The translations under genes were made by a program, and so were the position numbers. From contig QHWB01000067.1 of the NCBI GenBank assembly GCA_003222395.1, forward strand, positions 1 to 54,985: DNA of 54,985 nt. Reading direction: 5' to 3'. The notes below the pieces were generated by a model, which made no database searches, had not been told where the DNA came from, and was given only the letters and a program-made list of their open reading frames with translations. Shown piece after piece: positions 54,247-54,985 of the stretch (position 1 is the first letter of the stretch; the number at the start of each line of letters is the position of its first letter). The DNA comes from Acidobacteriota bacterium (lineage in GTDB: Bacteria > Acidobacteriota > Vicinamibacteria > Vicinamibacterales > CAVVIG01).

Positions 54247-54699
54247 CTACCGCCGCGCGGACGCGTAGTTGTGTGCGACGATGGCGGCCATGCCGGAGTT
54301 GCCGGCGATCATCAGGACGAGCGCGGCCTTCGGATGATCGCGGCGCAGGCGCTCCGCGGCGAAGATCAATCCGGCTGCAGTACCGGCCTTGAGCACGGCG
54401 AGCGCCACCGGCGATCCCCACACGCTCGCGACGATCGGGTTCGATTCGCGCCCGCCGCTTTCCAGCACGCGCGCCGTTGACGCGACGTCGAACGCTTCGA
54501 GCGTCGCGAACGAGACATACAACGGAACGAGCGGCTGCGGCCGCGGCGTCTCGGTGGAGGCAGGTGTCGGCTGCGTGGCGCTCGACGGTTTGTCGTCGCC
54601 GAGCTTCGGCGCGCCGGCCATCGCGATGATGACGACGCACGCTGCGGCAGAGAGGGACGCGCGAGCAGCGGGACAAAATCGAGTCGCCAATGCCGACAC
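54247..54699 (-). CDS. Small membrane protein of unknown function
   Basis: The 150-residue protein has a signal-like hydrophobic N-terminus (ASLSAAACVVIIAMAG), a Pro/Thr-rich linker (about 32-55) and a conserved-looking C-terminal part with three hydrophobic stretches (VPLYVSFATLEAFDVAST, VALAVLKAGTAAGLIFAAE, AALVLMIAGNSGMAAIVAH). The last part resembles small DUF5658-like membrane proteins, which is a weak guess. A 10-bp hairpin covers the GTG start. Confidence 0.65.
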   Translation of the reverse strand: MSALATRFCPAARASLSAAACVVIIAMAGAPKLGDDKPSSATQPTPASTETPRPQPLVPLYVSFATLEAFDVASTARVLESGGRESNPIVASVWGSPVALAVLKAGTAAGLIFAAERLRRDHPKAALVLMIAGNSGMAAIVAHNYASARR

Positions 54700-54710
54700 C
54701 CGGCATTGGC
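54686..54710 (-). promoter_or_regulatory. Perfect 10-bp hairpin over the start of the small membrane protein gene
   Basis: GCCAATGCCG (54686-54695) and CGGCATTGGC (54701-54710) are perfect inverses around a 5-nt loop ACACC. On the minus strand the loop contains the GTG start codon (54697-54699). It could block ribosome access, be an operator, or show that the real start lies further in. Confidence 0.4.
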
Positions 54711-54835
54711 AATATCAACCGGCATGCCGCGCGAAGGACGCGAAATTCCACGAGATCGGTCGGCATGACGGAAACGGATTTCCGCTTTACGCCGGAGGCA
54801 TGGAGTTAAGAGATACCCTCCTGTAAACTGACCGT

Positions 54836-54985
54836 ATGCTGCCGCGCGACAAGGAGCCGGACCTGCCGCCGGATCCGGTGATCGAAGCGTACAAGAAAGA
54901 CATCGACCGGACGCTCCTCAGAGAGACGCTGAAGCGGACGGTCGAACAACGGCTGCGCGCCTTGCTTCGTATGCACGAGGCCTTT
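54836..54985 (+). CDS. Start of an unidentified gene (cut by window edge)
   Basis: From ATG 54836, 50 codons run to the window end. The sequence starts MLPRDKEPDLPPDPVIEAYK and continues as charged helix rich in Leu, Arg and Lys (LLRETLKRTVEQRLRALLRM). No known family is recognised from this portion. It is divergent from the small membrane protein gene, and the 136-bp gap between them holds the hairpin and no clear promoter. Confidence 0.5.
   Translation, partial: MLPRDKEPDLPPDPVIEAYKKDIDRTLLRETLKRTVEQRLRALLRMHEAF

Overview
The window is a GC-rich bacterial chromosome segment that begins inside dnaA and runs through a replication-origin neighbourhood into a large surface-polysaccharide locus. 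Gene order (dnaA<>rpmH-rnpA-yidD-yidC-jag-mnmE-mnmG-rsmG-parA-parB), three DnaA boxes and a parS site place it at the chromosomal origin. The split ATP synthase operon, the style of the exopolysaccharide genes and the many short GC-rich repeats (above all a GGGATTC heptamer) resemble Acidobacteriota, probably Vicinamibacteria. That taxonomic placement is inference.

Layout. 1-9.3 kb: dnaA (minus, partial), oriC-like region, rpmH, rnpA, yidD, yidC, jag/khpB, mnmE, mnmG, rsmG (with a parS site inside its 3' end), parA, parB. 9.5-10.6 kb: selD, which must be read through an in-frame UGA as selenocysteine and carries a SECIS-like hairpin directly after it. 10.7-17.2 kb: F1Fo ATP synthase genes b', b, delta, alpha, gamma, beta and epsilon; the a and c subunits are not here. 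17.2-20 kb: an ABC-2 polysaccharide exporter (permease and ATPase) and a heptose-1-phosphate adenylyltransferase-like gene. 20.1-27.1 kb: mfd, a SurA-like chaperone, a NusG/RfaH-like antiterminator, a repeat array with a gene remnant, and a tRNA dihydrouridine synthase. 27.3-30.3 kb: an Asp-rich lipoprotein, a degenerate sigma-54-type regulator and a small secreted protein behind a candidate sigma-54 promoter.

30.5-51.8 kb is a Wzx/Wzy-type exopolysaccharide locus: outer-membrane barrel, Wza, Wzc-type tyrosine kinase, FkbM methyltransferases, an asparagine synthetase-glycosyltransferase fusion, flippase, several glycosyltransferases (one frameshifted), polymerase, a WecA-like phosphoglycosyltransferase fused to a FlaA1-type N-terminal region, an O-antigen ligase-like protein and a GDP-L-fucose synthase. 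Genes from about 35 to 47.6 kb look less GC-biased in codon use than their neighbours, as expected for transferred sugar-assembly genes. The window ends with a HAD phosphatase, a minus-strand YdcF-like protein, two minus-strand proteins of unknown function and the start of a plus-strand gene.

The most striking feature is a rich set of short dispersed repeats that sit between genes and also inside conserved genes in frame (mfd, atpG, the NusG-like gene, the regulator). In three genes (yidC, atpF and the heptose adenylyltransferase) the 3' end is tandemly duplicated. No tRNA, rRNA, CRISPR array, transposase or prophage was recognised.
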